Assembly: GCF_037482405.1 (NCBI RefSeq) | Contig: NZ_JBBHZZ010000001.1 | Span: forward strand, 724,103-788,102 | Direction of reading: 5' to 3' | DNA: 64,000 bases | DNA from: Pseudokineococcus marinus | GTDB taxonomy: Bacteria; Actinomycetota; Actinomycetes; Actinomycetales; Quadrisphaeraceae | In this document: positions 1-8,507 of the stretch, piece after piece | How positions within the stretch are numbered: position 1 is the stretch's first letter | How the letters are laid out: every line of letters starts with the position of its first letter | Translations under genes and position numbers: made by a program | The notes under the pieces: generated by a model | The model's input: only the letters and a program-made list of their open reading frames with translations | Told to the model about the DNA's origin: nothing | Databases searched by the model: none

Positions 1-93
1 TGAGGCAGGACGGCCGGGGGACCGGCACCGCGCGCCCCGCCCGGGCACGCGGACCGACGAGGCGGCGACGGTGCCGCGGAGGAGGTGCTCGAC

Positions 94-1557
94 GTGGTGG
101 TGAGCGGTGACCGGGGAGGACGGCGGCGCAGGGGCCGCCGCAGGGGCGGGGCCGCCCTCGTGGTGGGCGGGCTGGTGCTGGTCGCGGGCTGCGGCCAGCA
201 GGACGCCGGGGCGAGGGCCGACGTGCTGCGCGTGGCCTACCAGCAGTTCGGCGGCACCTCCCCGGTCGACGACTGGTTCGCCGACGTCGCGGCGCAGCTC
301 GAGGAGGAGCACCCGGACGTCGACGTCGAGCTGATGCCCGTCGTCGCCGGCGGCAACGACTACTTCACGAAGCTCAACCTCATGCGCGGCTCGAGCCGCA
401 CGGCGCCGGACGTCGTGCTGCAGGACAGCTTCCAGATCAACTCCGACATCGAGGCCGGCTACCTGCTGCCGCTGGACGACCGGCTGGCGGGGTGGGAGGA
501 CTGGCCGCAGTTCGCGGGCTCCGAGGGGGCGACCACGGGCCGCGACGGCTCGGTCTACGGCGTCTCCATGGGCACCGACACCCGGGCGCTCTACTACAAC
601 CGGGACCTCCTCGAGCAGGCCGGGGTCGAGGTGCCCTGGGAGCCCGCGACGTGGGAGGAGGTCCTCGACGGCGCCCGTGCCGTCCGCGACGCCGGCCTCA
701 CGTCCCCGGACGGCTCCGAGGTCATCCCCTTCAACATCTACGGCGGCTCCTCGGTCGGCGAGGTGACGTCGATGCAGAGCGTCCAGATGCTGCTGGCGGG
801 CACCGGCGACGAGCTGTACGACGACGAGAGCGAGCGCTGGGTCACCTCCTCCGACGGGTTCCGGGACACCCTGGGCTTCCTCGACACCGTCTACAGCGAG
901 GACCTCGGCCCCTCGCTGTCCCTCGCGCTGGACCCGCAGGCCCAGTACGCCGTGGCGGGCACCCTCATCCCGGCGGAGCGGGTGGCCATCGCCCTCGACG
1001 GGTCGTGGCAGGTGGAGAACTGGCGCGAGGGCGGCACCTCGGCCTGGCCCGGGTGGACCGACACGCTCGGCGTCGCTCCCATGCCGACCCAGGACGGCGA
1101 GGAGCCCGGGGCGGTGAGCCTCTCCGGCGGCTTCGCGCTCGCCGTCAGCGCCGGCGCCCCCGACCCCGACCTGGCCTTCGACTTCCTCACGACGGCGGGG
1201 GACTACGAGAACTCCCTCGCGTACTACCTGGCCGCGCAGCAGATCTCGGTCCGCGCCGACGTCAGCGAGGACCCGCGCTACGCCGAGCAGAACCCCACCA
1301 TCTCGGCCTTCTCCGAGCTCGTGGAGGTCACCCGCTTCCGCCCCGCCTACCAGGAGTACCCGCGGATCTCGAACGAGATCAGCACGACGGCGGAGTCGGT
1401 CATCACCGGGGAGCGCACCCCCGAGGAGGCCATGGCCGACTACGGCGAGGCCGTCACCCAGATCGTCGGCGAGGAGGCCGTCGTCCGCGCCGAGGACCTG
1501 CCGCCCGACGACGGCGGCGGGGGCGCGGCCCCCGCGCGCGAGGAGGAGGGCTCGTGA
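94..1557 (+). CDS. Sugar ABC transporter substrate-binding lipoprotein
   Basis: Extracellular solute-binding protein of the carbohydrate (family 1) type, about 487 aa, tethered to the outer membrane face to catch a sugar for import. The N-terminus is an Arg-rich n-region, a hydrophobic stretch and the lipobox VAGC (Cys about residue 33). The mature part reads like a family-1 binding protein (DVVLQDSFQ, GVSMGTDTRALYYNRDLLEQAG, ALDGSWQVENW). I prefer the GTG at 94: GGAGGAGG at 78-85 lies 8 nt upstream, too close for the earlier GTG at 85; in-frame GTGs at 97 and 100 are also possible. It overlaps the first permease by 4 bp. The sugar cannot be told from sequence, and no ATPase gene is adjacent, so a shared MsmX-type ATPase is inferred. 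Confidence 0.9.
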   Translation: MVVSGDRGGRRRRGRRRGGAALVVGGLVLVAGCGQQDAGARADVLRVAYQQFGGTSPVDDWFADVAAQLEEEHPDVDVELMPVVAGGNDYFTKLNLMRGSSRTAPDVVLQDSFQINSDIEAGYLLPLDDRLAGWEDWPQFAGSEGATTGRDGSVYGVSMGTDTRALYYNRDLLEQAGVEVPWEPATWEEVLDGARAVRDAGLTSPDGSEVIPFNIYGGSSVGEVTSMQSVQMLLAGTGDELYDDESERWVTSSDGFRDTLGFLDTVYSEDLGPSLSLALDPQAQYAVAGTLIPAERVAIALDGSWQVENWREGGTSAWPGWTDTLGVAPMPTQDGEEPGAVSLSGGFALAVSAGAPDPDLAFDFLTTAGDYENSLAYYLAAQQISVRADVSEDPRYAEQNPTISAFSELVEVTRFRPAYQEYPRISNEISTTAESVITGERTPEEAMADYGEAVTQIVGEEAVVRAEDLPPDDGGGGAAPAREEEGS

Positions 1558-2498
1558 GCGCCGTCGACGTCCGCGAGGGCGCGGCGCCGGCGCCCGCGCC
1601 CGGCGGCGCTCCGGAGCCCCGCCGCCCACGGCGCCGCCCGGCCAGCCGGTGGCTCCTGCCCATGGCGCCGGCCGTCGTCCTGCTGGCCGTCTTCTTCGCC
1701 GGACCCGTCGTGTGGAGCGTGCTGCTCTCCTTCACCGACGCCTCGCTGACGGGGTCGGCGGCGGCGCAGACGTCGTTCGTCGGCCTCGACAACTTCGCCC
1801 GGCTGCTCCAGGACCCGGCGGTCTGGAACGCCGTCGTCCTCACCGTCGTCTTCGTCCTCGGGTCGGCCGTCGTCGGGCAGAACGGCCTCGGGCTCGCCCT
1901 GGCGCTCATGCTGCGGGGGAGGGGGACGGCCGTCCGGTCGCTCGTGACGCTGCCGGTGATGGCGGCCTACGTCGTCCCGGAGATCGTGGCGGCCTTCGTC
2001 TGGTACGCCTTCCTCAACCCCGAGGGCACCCTCAACACCGCCCTGACGAGCGTCGGCCTGCCGGGCCAGAGCTGGTTGTTCACGCTGCCGGTCCTCGCCG
2101 TCGTGCTCGCCAACATCTGGCGGGGGACGGCGTTCTCCATGCTCATCTACCTGGCGGCGCTGAGCCAGGTGCCCTCCGACGTCGACGAGCAGGCCCAGAT
2201 CGACGGGGCCTCGGGCTGGAAGCGGCTGCGCTTCGTCACCATCCCGATGATCCGCCGGGCCATCGGCACGAACCTCGTGCTCATCACCCTGCAGACGCTG
2301 CAGGTCTTCACCCTGATCTTCGTCATGACGGCCGGCGGCCCGGGCGACGCCAGCGAGACCCTGCCGCTGCTCATGTACGAGCAGGCCTTCCAGTACGCCG
2401 CCCTCGGCTACGGCACGGCCATCGCGCTGGTGCTCCTGGCCATCGGCGCCGTCTTCTCGCTCGGGTACATCCGCGCCATCGGCAAGGAGGACATCTGA
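1554..2498 (+). CDS. Sugar ABC transporter permease (MalF type)
   Basis: Inner-membrane permease of about 314 aa with about six hydrophobic segments after a basic, Pro/Ala-rich N-terminus. The EAA loop that docks the ATPase is visible as EQAQIDGASGWKRLRFVTIPMI near residues 205-226, the usual position for MalF-type proteins. The start is the GTG whose GTGA overlaps the stop of the binding protein; AGGAGGAGG lies just upstream. It forms the transport channel together with the next permease. The overlapping gene order (binding protein, MalF, MalG) is standard for CUT1 sugar importers. Confidence 0.92.
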   Translation: MSAVDVREGAAPAPAPGGAPEPRRPRRRPASRWLLPMAPAVVLLAVFFAGPVVWSVLLSFTDASLTGSAAAQTSFVGLDNFARLLQDPAVWNAVVLTVVFVLGSAVVGQNGLGLALALMLRGRGTAVRSLVTLPVMAAYVVPEIVAAFVWYAFLNPEGTLNTALTSVGLPGQSWLFTLPVLAVVLANIWRGTAFSMLIYLAALSQVPSDVDEQAQIDGASGWKRLRFVTIPMIRRAIGTNLVLITLQTLQVFTLIFVMTAGGPGDASETLPLLMYEQAFQYAALGYGTAIALVLLAIGAVFSLGYIRAIGKEDI

Positions 2499-3400
2499 TG
2501 GCCGCCGCCGCCAGCACCGCTCCCGGCACCGGGGCGACGACGCCGCCGGCGCGCCCGCCCGCGCCCACCGTGGCGTCACCGCGACGCCGTGCGTCCGGCG
2601 TCCTCGTGACGGCGGTGCTCGTCGTCGTGGCCGTCGCCTTCGCGGTGCCGCTGCTGTGGCTCCTGCTCGCCGCGCTCGACCCGGGCGCCACCCTGCAGCT
2701 GTCGTTGCCCGACGACCCGGGCCTGGAGAACTTCGCGGCCGTGCTCACCGTCGGCACGACGGTCCGGCCGCTGCTCAACAGCCTGGTGCTGTGCCTGTCG
2801 GCGTCGGTCCTCACCGTCCTCGCGGCGACGCTGGCGGCTTACCCGCTCTCGCGGTACCAGCTGCGCTACGGGCGCCCCTTCCTCTACACGATCCTCTTCG
2901 CGACCGGCCTGCCGCTGACCGCGGTCATGGTCCCCGTCTACAGCCTCTTCGCGCGCGCGGACCTCGTGGACACCCGGTACGGGACCGTGCTCTTCCTGGC
3001 GGCGACGTCGCTGCCCATCGCGATCTGGCTGACGAAGTCCTTCATGGACGGCGTGCCCGTCCAGCTCGAGGAGGCGGCCTGGACGGACGGGGCCTCGGCG
3101 ATGCAGTCGCTGCGCAGCGTCGTCGCCCCGCTCATGCTGCCGGGGATGCTCGTGGTGGGGATCTTCACCTTCATCACGGCGTGGGGGAACTTCTTCGTGC
3201 CCTTCGTCCTGCTGCTCTCCGAGGACAAGCTGCCCGCGGCCGTGACGATCTACCAGTTCTTCGGCCAGTACGGCGCCGCAGCGTACGGGCAGCTCGCCGC
3301 CTACTCCCTGCTCTACACGCTGCCGGTGGTCGTGCTCTACGCCGTCGTGTCCCGGTGGCTCGGGGGCTCCTTCACCCTCGGCGGCGGCGTCAAGGGCTGA
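2498..3400 (+). CDS. Sugar ABC transporter permease (MalG type)
   Basis: Second inner-membrane permease, about 300 aa, with six predicted membrane segments beginning at VLVTAVLVVVAVAFAVPLLWLLL. The EAA motif is EEAAWTDGASAMQSLRSVVAPLM, about 80 residues from the C-terminus. The ATG overlaps the stop of the MalF-type permease (ATGA-like overlap) with AAGGAGG upstream, so the pair is translationally coupled. Same operon as the binding protein; expected to import one mono- or oligosaccharide. Confidence 0.92.
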   Translation: MAAAASTAPGTGATTPPARPPAPTVASPRRRASGVLVTAVLVVVAVAFAVPLLWLLLAALDPGATLQLSLPDDPGLENFAAVLTVGTTVRPLLNSLVLCLSASVLTVLAATLAAYPLSRYQLRYGRPFLYTILFATGLPLTAVMVPVYSLFARADLVDTRYGTVLFLAATSLPIAIWLTKSFMDGVPVQLEEAAWTDGASAMQSLRSVVAPLMLPGMLVVGIFTFITAWGNFFVPFVLLLSEDKLPAAVTIYQFFGQYGAAAYGQLAAYSLLYTLPVVVLYAVVSRWLGGSFTLGGGVKG

Positions 3401-3499
3401 CTCCGGCGGGCGCACGCGGCCGACGGTCGGGAGGGTGGACGCCGAGAGGGCGGGCGGGCCGACGCCCGACCTGCCACGACCGACCCGGAGGCCCGCCCG

Positions 3500-4465
3500 A
3501 TGTCGACCACCACCCCCGACCCCCTCGCGACCCGCCCGCTGGGCCGCACGGGCCTCTCCACCACCGCCCTGGCCCTCGGGACCAGCTCGCTGGGCGGGAC
3601 GACGATCCCGCCCGCGCACGACGTCCCGGAGGAGGAGGCGCTCGCGACGGTCGAGGAGGTGCTCCGCCGCGGCATCACCCACCTCGACACGTCCAACCAG
3701 TACGGCGACGGCGAGAGCGAGCGGCGCCTCGGCCTCGGGCTGCGGCGCGCGGGCGGCCTGCCCGACGGCGTCCTCCTCGCGACGAAGGTCGACCCGCTGC
3801 CCGGCAGCGACGACTTCTCCGGCGCCCGGGTGCGCCGCTCGGTGCAGGAGAGCCTCGAGCGCCTCGGGCGGGAGCGCTTCGACCTCGTGCACCTGCACGA
3901 CCCCGAGCGGATCTCCTTCGAGGACGCCACGGCCCCCGGCGGCCCCGTCGAGGCGCTCCTCGCCCTGCGCGAGGAGGGGCTCGTCGGCCACCTCGGCGTC
4001 GCCGGCGGGCCCGTGGACCTGCTGCGCCGCTACGTCGCGACGGGCGTCTTCGAGGTCGTCCTCACCCACAACCGGCTCACGCTCGTCGACTCCTCCGCGG
4101 AGCCGCTCGTGGAGGACGCCGCGGCCGCGGGCGTCGCCGTCGTCAACGCGGCGCCGTACGGCGGCGGGATGCTCGTGCGGGGCCCCGACGAGGTCCCCAC
4201 CTACTGCTACCGGCCCGCGGGCGAGGACGTCCTGGCTCGGGTGCGCGAGATGCAGCGGGTCTGCGAGGAGGCCGGCGTCCCCCTCGCGGCCGCCGCCCTC
4301 CAGCACTCCCTGCGCGACGAGCGCGTCGCGGCCACCGTCGTCGGGATGTCCGCGCCCGGTCGTGTCGCGCGCACGCTCGAGCTGGCGCGCCACCCGGTCG
4401 ACGACGCGACGTGGGCGCGCCTGGAGGAGCTCGCCGCACCGGGTCGCGCCGGCGTCGGCCTCTGA
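3500..4465 (+). CDS. Aldo/keto reductase (aldose dehydrogenase-like)
   Basis: 321-aa NAD(P)-dependent oxidoreductase of the aldo/keto reductase superfamily. The catalytic tetrad can be placed: Asp63 and Tyr68 in HLDTSNQYG, Lys96 in LATKVD and His in DLVHLHDPE (about residue 131). The LHDPE sequence and N-terminal LGRTGLSTTALALGTSSLGG resemble the D-threo-aldose/L-fucose 1-dehydrogenase subgroup. It lies 99 bp behind the sugar permeases with GGAGG before its ATG, so it probably oxidises the imported sugar. Substrate is inferred, not shown. A strong hairpin follows it. Confidence 0.88.
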   Translation: MSTTTPDPLATRPLGRTGLSTTALALGTSSLGGTTIPPAHDVPEEEALATVEEVLRRGITHLDTSNQYGDGESERRLGLGLRRAGGLPDGVLLATKVDPLPGSDDFSGARVRRSVQESLERLGRERFDLVHLHDPERISFEDATAPGGPVEALLALREEGLVGHLGVAGGPVDLLRRYVATGVFEVVLTHNRLTLVDSSAEPLVEDAAAAGVAVVNAAPYGGGMLVRGPDEVPTYCYRPAGEDVLARVREMQRVCEEAGVPLAAAALQHSLRDERVAATVVGMSAPGRVARTLELARHPVDDATWARLEELAAPGRAGVGL

Positions 4466-4499
4466 GCCGAGCAGTTCGCGTCGACCGCTCGATCACCGC

Positions 4500-4539
4500 C
4501 TCTGCCGCCGTCTGGGATCAGCCCTAGACGGCGGCAGAG
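4500..4539. terminator. Bidirectional hairpin terminator between convergent genes
   Basis: A perfect 14-bp inverted repeat (arms 4500-4513 and 4526-4539, CTCTGCCGCCGTCT and its complement) around a 12-nt loop, with a further outer TCGACC/GGTCGA pairing. It lies between the convergent aldo/keto reductase and tctA genes. There is no U-tract, as is common in high-GC actinobacteria, so termination is inferred from position and stem strength. Confidence 0.75.
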
Positions 4540-4567
4540 ACCGGTCGAGGCCCCGGTGGCCCGGAGC

Positions 4568-6073
4568 TCAGACGTCCGCGCTGCGGCGGCGCCGCACCTG
4601 GGCGACCAGCGCGAGCACGACGGCGACGACGAGCAGCGCGTAGATGCCGACGGTGATGGGCGTGGAGACGAGCACCGCCGGGTCGCCCTGGCTGATGGTG
4701 AGGCTCCGGCGGAGGTTCTCCTCCGCGAGCGGGCCGAGGATGACGGCGATGAGCACGGGCGCGAGCGGCACGTCGTGGCGGCGCATGACGAAGCCGAGGA
4801 GCCCCAGCAGGAGCAGCAGCACGAGGTCGACGACGGAGCCCGCCGAGGCGTAGATGCCCAGCCCCGCGAAGACGGCGATACCGGCGTAGAGGTACTGCCG
4901 GGGGATGCGCAGGAGCTGCGCCCACACCGGGGCGAAGGGCAGGTTGAGCACCAGTAGCACGACGAGGCCGATGAAGAGGCTCGCGATGAGCGCCCAGACG
5001 AGGTCGCCCGAGCGGGCGAAGAGCAGCGGCCCCGTCTGGAAGCCGAACTGCTGGAAGGCGCCGAGGAGCACGGCGGCCGTGGCGGACGTCGGCAGGCCGA
5101 GCGCGAGGAGGGCGCCCATGGCCGTGCCGGCGGTGGCGTTGCCGGCGGCCTCCGGGCCGGCGACGCCGCGGATGGCGCCGCGGCCGAACATCGGGCGCCG
5201 GCGCCGGGCGTCGAGCCGCCGCTCGGTGCCGTAGGCCAGGAAGGTCGGCACCTCCGACCCGCCGACGGGGATGACGCCGAAGGGGACGCCGAAGGCCGTG
5301 CCGCGCAGCCACGCCGGCAGCGCCTCCCGGAACTCCGCCCGCGAGAGGAAGGGGCGGCCCTTCACCGTGACGAGCCGGTCGCCGCTCTGCCAGCGCGAGC
5401 GGGACGCGACGTGGAGCACCTCGCCGAGCGCCAGCAGGCCGACGGTGATGACGACGATGCCGACGCCGTCGAGGAGCTGGGGCACCCCGAGCGTGTAGCG
5501 CACCGTCCCCGTCAGGGTGTCGATGCCCATGACGCCGACCGTGAAGCCGATGACGAGCGCCGCCAGCCCCTTGAGCGCCGAGTCGGCGACGACGAAGGCC
5601 GTGGCGACGAAGGCGAAGACGGTGAGGGCGAAGAACTCTTCGGGCCCGAAGGCCGAGGCCAGGTCCGCGAAGGCCGGCGCCCCGAAGGCCACGACCGTCG
5701 TCGCGATGAGGCCGCCCGTGAAGGCGCCGATGGCCGACGTCGCGAGCGCCTGCGCGGCGCGCCCGTCGAGGGCCATCCGGTGGCCCTCGAACGTCGCGGC
5801 GATCGCCGAGGAGTTGCCCGGCGTGTTGAGGAGGATGCCGGTGATCGAGTCGCCGAAGAGCCCGCCGTAGTAGACCCCCGCGAGCATGATGAGCGCGCCG
5901 GTCGGGTCGAGGACGAGGGTCACGGGCAGCAGCAGCGCCACCGCCATCGACGAGCCGAGCCCCGGCAGGACGCCGACGGCCGTGCCGAGCACGGCGCCGA
6001 GGAAGACCCACAGGATGTTGATCGGCGAGAGCGCGGTCCCGAAGCCGTCCGCGAGGTTCGCGAGGGCGTCCAT
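4568..6073 (-). CDS. tctA: Tripartite tricarboxylate transporter, large permease TctA
   Basis: 501-aa polytopic membrane protein, the large permease of a TTT-family secondary transporter for di- or tricarboxylates. Family features are clear: the N-terminal DALANLADGFGTALSPINILWVFLGAVLGTAVGVLPGLGSSMAVALLLP region, LAGVYYGGLFGDSITGILLNTPG and the later PVGGSEVPTFLAYGTERR loop. Length matches TctA (about 500 aa). The ATG at 6073 is chosen because family homology begins there; upstream in-frame codons are Arg/Pro-rich and overlap tctB. Last gene of tctC-tctB-tctA, 82 bp after tctB. Confidence 0.93.
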   Translation of the reverse strand: MDALANLADGFGTALSPINILWVFLGAVLGTAVGVLPGLGSSMAVALLLPVTLVLDPTGALIMLAGVYYGGLFGDSITGILLNTPGNSSAIAATFEGHRMALDGRAAQALATSAIGAFTGGLIATTVVAFGAPAFADLASAFGPEEFFALTVFAFVATAFVVADSALKGLAALVIGFTVGVMGIDTLTGTVRYTLGVPQLLDGVGIVVITVGLLALGEVLHVASRSRWQSGDRLVTVKGRPFLSRAEFREALPAWLRGTAFGVPFGVIPVGGSEVPTFLAYGTERRLDARRRRPMFGRGAIRGVAGPEAAGNATAGTAMGALLALGLPTSATAAVLLGAFQQFGFQTGPLLFARSGDLVWALIASLFIGLVVLLVLNLPFAPVWAQLLRIPRQYLYAGIAVFAGLGIYASAGSVVDLVLLLLLGLLGFVMRRHDVPLAPVLIAVILGPLAEENLRRSLTISQGDPAVLVSTPITVGIYALLVVAVVLALVAQVRRRRSADV

Positions 6074-6155
6074 CAGTCCTCCGTCACGGGCGGGATCACG
6101 GGGCCGGTCGCGGGCGGGAGCCCGGTCCGGGTCAGCGGTCGGCGCACGGGCCCGG

Positions 6156-6854
6156 TCACAGCCCGAGCACCCCGGCGGGCAGGTTGAGGCCGAGGCCCGC
6201 CCGGAACGCCAGCTGCACGACGGACGCCACGGCGAGGGCCACGCCGAGGTCGAAGAGACGGCGCCGGCTGCCCAGCGCCTGCGCGGTGCCCCAGAAGAGC
6301 CAGGTCCCCGCCAGGAGCCAGCCGAGCGGCACGAGCACCGCGATGAAGACGGCGAAGGTCGCGGCGACGAGCGCGACGGAGCGCCAGTCGGTCGGGGCGG
6401 TGGGCCGGTCGTCACCGGTGCCGCCGGGGACGGTGCCGGCGCCCTCGGGCGCGAGGCCGGCGGTGCCCGCTCCCGCGTCGTCGGTGGCCGAGCGCGCGGG
6501 CGCCGGCGCGGGCGCCGCCCCGCCCTCACGGCCCGCCGCGTCCCGCCGCGCCGCCCGGCGCTGGCGGACGACGTCGACCCAGAGGCCCGCCGCCACCGCC
6601 CACGCGAGGACGAGCACCAGCGCGGGGAAGAAGCGCGGCCCCGGGCCGCCCTCGCTGCTCGTGTTGGCGTCCATGACGACGAGGCCGTACGTCAGGTACA
6701 GGGCGAAGGCCGTGACGACGAGCGCCATCGCGGGCGACCCCCGCGACGGCTCGGGCGCCGCGAGGGGCGCGCGCTCGCTCGTGCCACCGGCGACGTCGTC
6801 GGCCTCGCCGCCCACGGGGCGGCCCGGGCGGTCGGTGCCCGCGGGGGTGGTCAC
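6156..6854 (-). CDS. tctB: Tripartite tricarboxylate transporter, small permease TctB
   Basis: 232-aa small membrane subunit of the TTT transporter. Four hydrophobic segments are seen: ALVVTAFALYLTYGLVV, FFPALVLVLAWAVAAGLWV, and two near the C-terminus. PGPRFFPALV after the first segment is typical of TctB. The loop between segments 2 and 3 (about residues 95-150) is unusually long and Ala/Pro/Gly-rich. GTG start overlaps the tctC stop by 4 bp, so it is translationally coupled. Confidence 0.88.
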   Translation of the reverse strand: MTTPAGTDRPGRPVGGEADDVAGGTSERAPLAAPEPSRGSPAMALVVTAFALYLTYGLVVMDANTSSEGGPGPRFFPALVLVLAWAVAAGLWVDVVRQRRAARRDAAGREGGAAPAPAPARSATDDAGAGTAGLAPEGAGTVPGGTGDDRPTAPTDWRSVALVAATFAVFIAVLVPLGWLLAGTWLFWGTAQALGSRRRLFDLGVALAVASVVQLAFRAGLGLNLPAGVLGL

Positions 6855-7831
6855 AGGCCCGCCTCCTCGAGGATCGCCTGGATGCGGGCGACCTCCTCGT
6901 CGATGAACGTCGTGAAGTCGTCACCGGTGAGCTCGGCGTCCACCCACGCGTTCGTCTCGAGCACCTGCTGCCACTCCGGGGTGGCGAGCGTCTCGGAGAC
7001 GATGTCGGTGAGCTCCTGCCGCTCCTCGTCCGTGAGGCCGGGCGGTGCGAGGACGCCGCGCCAGTTGCCCTGGTGCACGTCGTAGCCGAGCTCGTAGAGC
7101 GTCGGGATGCCGACCTCGGGCTGCGGCTCGGGCGCCGACATGGCGAGGGCCCGCAGCGTCCCGGCCTCGATCTGGTCGGCGAACTCGTTGTAGCCGCTGA
7201 TGCCGACGTCGCTGGCGCCGGACAGGAGCGCCTGGATGGCCTCGCCGCCGCCGGAGTAGGCGATGTAGTTGACCTCCGTGGCGGGCACGCCCACCTCGAG
7301 GGCGAGCTGCGCCGCGAGGAGCTGGTCGGTGCCGCCGAGCGAGCCGCCGCCGACGGCGACGGCGCCCGGGTCCTCCTGCCAGGCCGCGACGAGGTCGTCG
7401 ACCGACTCCAGCGGCGAGTCCGCCGGCACGACCACGACCTCGTAGTCGTCGGTCGTCCGCGCGATCGGCGTGACGTCGTCGAAGCCCACCGGGCTGTCGT
7501 TGATCTCGACGCCGCCGACCATGACGGTCCCGGTGACCATGAGGACGTCGCCCCGGCCCTCCATCTGCTGCAGCTGGGCCAGCCCGATGGTGCCCGCGGC
7601 CCCGGTGATGTTGACGACCTGCGGGTTCGTCACGACGCCGGTCTCCCGCATCGTCCCCTGCAGCCGGCGGGCGAGGGTGTCCCACCCGCCGCCGGGCGAG
7701 GCCGGCGCGATGATCGTCAGGCCGGTGCGGGCCCCCGAGAGGGTGCCCGCGCTGCGGGCGTCCCAGGCCGCCGCCCCGACGAGGGGCACGAGCAGCGCCA
7801 CCCCGATGACCGCACGCGCGCGTCGTCGCAC
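6851..7831 (-). CDS. tctC: Tripartite tricarboxylate transporter substrate-binding protein TctC
   Basis: 326-aa periplasmic-type (here exported) binding receptor of the TTT/BugR family. An Arg-rich start and one hydrophobic segment (VIGVALLVPLVGAAAW) form the signal; no lipobox Cys is seen. The family core is evident: IIAPASPGGGWDTLARRLQ, NITGAAGTIGLAQL, GGGSLGGTDQLLAAQL and WRGVLAPPGLTDEE. The GTG at 7831 has AGGAG 7 nt upstream. First gene of the operon. No TctD/TctE two-component regulator is adjacent, unlike the classical Salmonella locus. Ligand unknown; citrate-like carboxylates are the family norm. Confidence 0.9.
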   Translation of the reverse strand: MRRRARAVIGVALLVPLVGAAAWDARSAGTLSGARTGLTIIAPASPGGGWDTLARRLQGTMRETGVVTNPQVVNITGAAGTIGLAQLQQMEGRGDVLMVTGTVMVGGVEINDSPVGFDDVTPIARTTDDYEVVVVPADSPLESVDDLVAAWQEDPGAVAVGGGSLGGTDQLLAAQLALEVGVPATEVNYIAYSGGGEAIQALLSGASDVGISGYNEFADQIEAGTLRALAMSAPEPQPEVGIPTLYELGYDVHQGNWRGVLAPPGLTDEERQELTDIVSETLATPEWQQVLETNAWVDAELTGDDFTTFIDEEVARIQAILEEAGL

Positions 7832-8089
7832 GATGCCACTCCTCGTCCGGGGCCCTCGGGGCCGCTCTCGTCGGCCGCCGCCCCGACCGGCCACCACCGG
7901 TCCCGGCCACGACGCCGCTCCTCGTCGGCGGGGACGGTACCCGCACCGGGAGCGCCCGGAGGCGGCCCGGCCGGGGAGCGGACGCGTGACGTGCGCGACA
8001 CGGCGCGGGCGCCTGCGCCGTCGGCGGCGCGTGGTAGCAAGTGCTGAGCCGGGCGGACGAGCCGCCGGGCCGGTGCGGAGGTGGTCGTC

Positions 8090-8479
8090 GTGGTGGTCCT
8101 CGTGGGCTGGTCGGGCACGGCGGAGGGGGCTGCGGCGCTCGAGCGCGGCGCGGTCGAGGCGCAGCTGCGCGACCTGCCGCTGGCGGTCCTCGACCTGGGC
8201 GCGCGCGACGACCACGGCGAGGCGGCCCGGCACGCGGTCGCCGGCCTGCAGCCGGCGCCGGCGGCCGTCCGGGTGCTGCCGCGCCCGGAGCACCAGGAGC
8301 CGGTCGACGCGCTCCTCGACGCGGTCGTCGCCGAGGGCGCCGACCTGGTCGTCGTCGGCACGCGGCGGCGCTCGCCCGTGGGCAAGTTCCTCCTCGGCAG
8401 CACCGCCCAGCGCGTCATCCTCGGCGCCGAGGCGCCCGTGCTCGTCGTCAAGGCCGGCCGGGAGGGCGGCGAGGGCTGA
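8090..8479 (+). CDS. Universal stress protein (UspA domain)
   Basis: About 129-aa single-domain UspA-type protein. The C-terminal half carries the nucleotide-binding signature: ADLVVVGTRRRSPVGKFLLGS followed by TAQRVILGAEAPVLVVK. The N-terminal strand VVLVGWSGT is the usual beta1 with a slightly short first half. Start is uncertain: an earlier GTG at 8081 abuts the GGAG, while GTGs at 8090 and 8093 give proper spacing. Stands alone, divergent from tctC across a 250-bp gap in which I see no clear operator. Confidence 0.8.
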   Translation: MVVLVGWSGTAEGAAALERGAVEAQLRDLPLAVLDLGARDDHGEAARHAVAGLQPAPAAVRVLPRPEHQEPVDALLDAVVAEGADLVVVGTRRRSPVGKFLLGSTAQRVILGAEAPVLVVKAGREGGEG

Positions 8480-8507
8480 GGTCCTCGGAGGGGGAGCGCC
8501 GTCGGGC

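Noticed and set aside
4568..6529. A longer TctA starting upstream at 6529
   Set aside because: The extra N-terminus is Arg/Pro/Ser-rich and overlaps tctB; TctA homology starts at the ATG at 6073.
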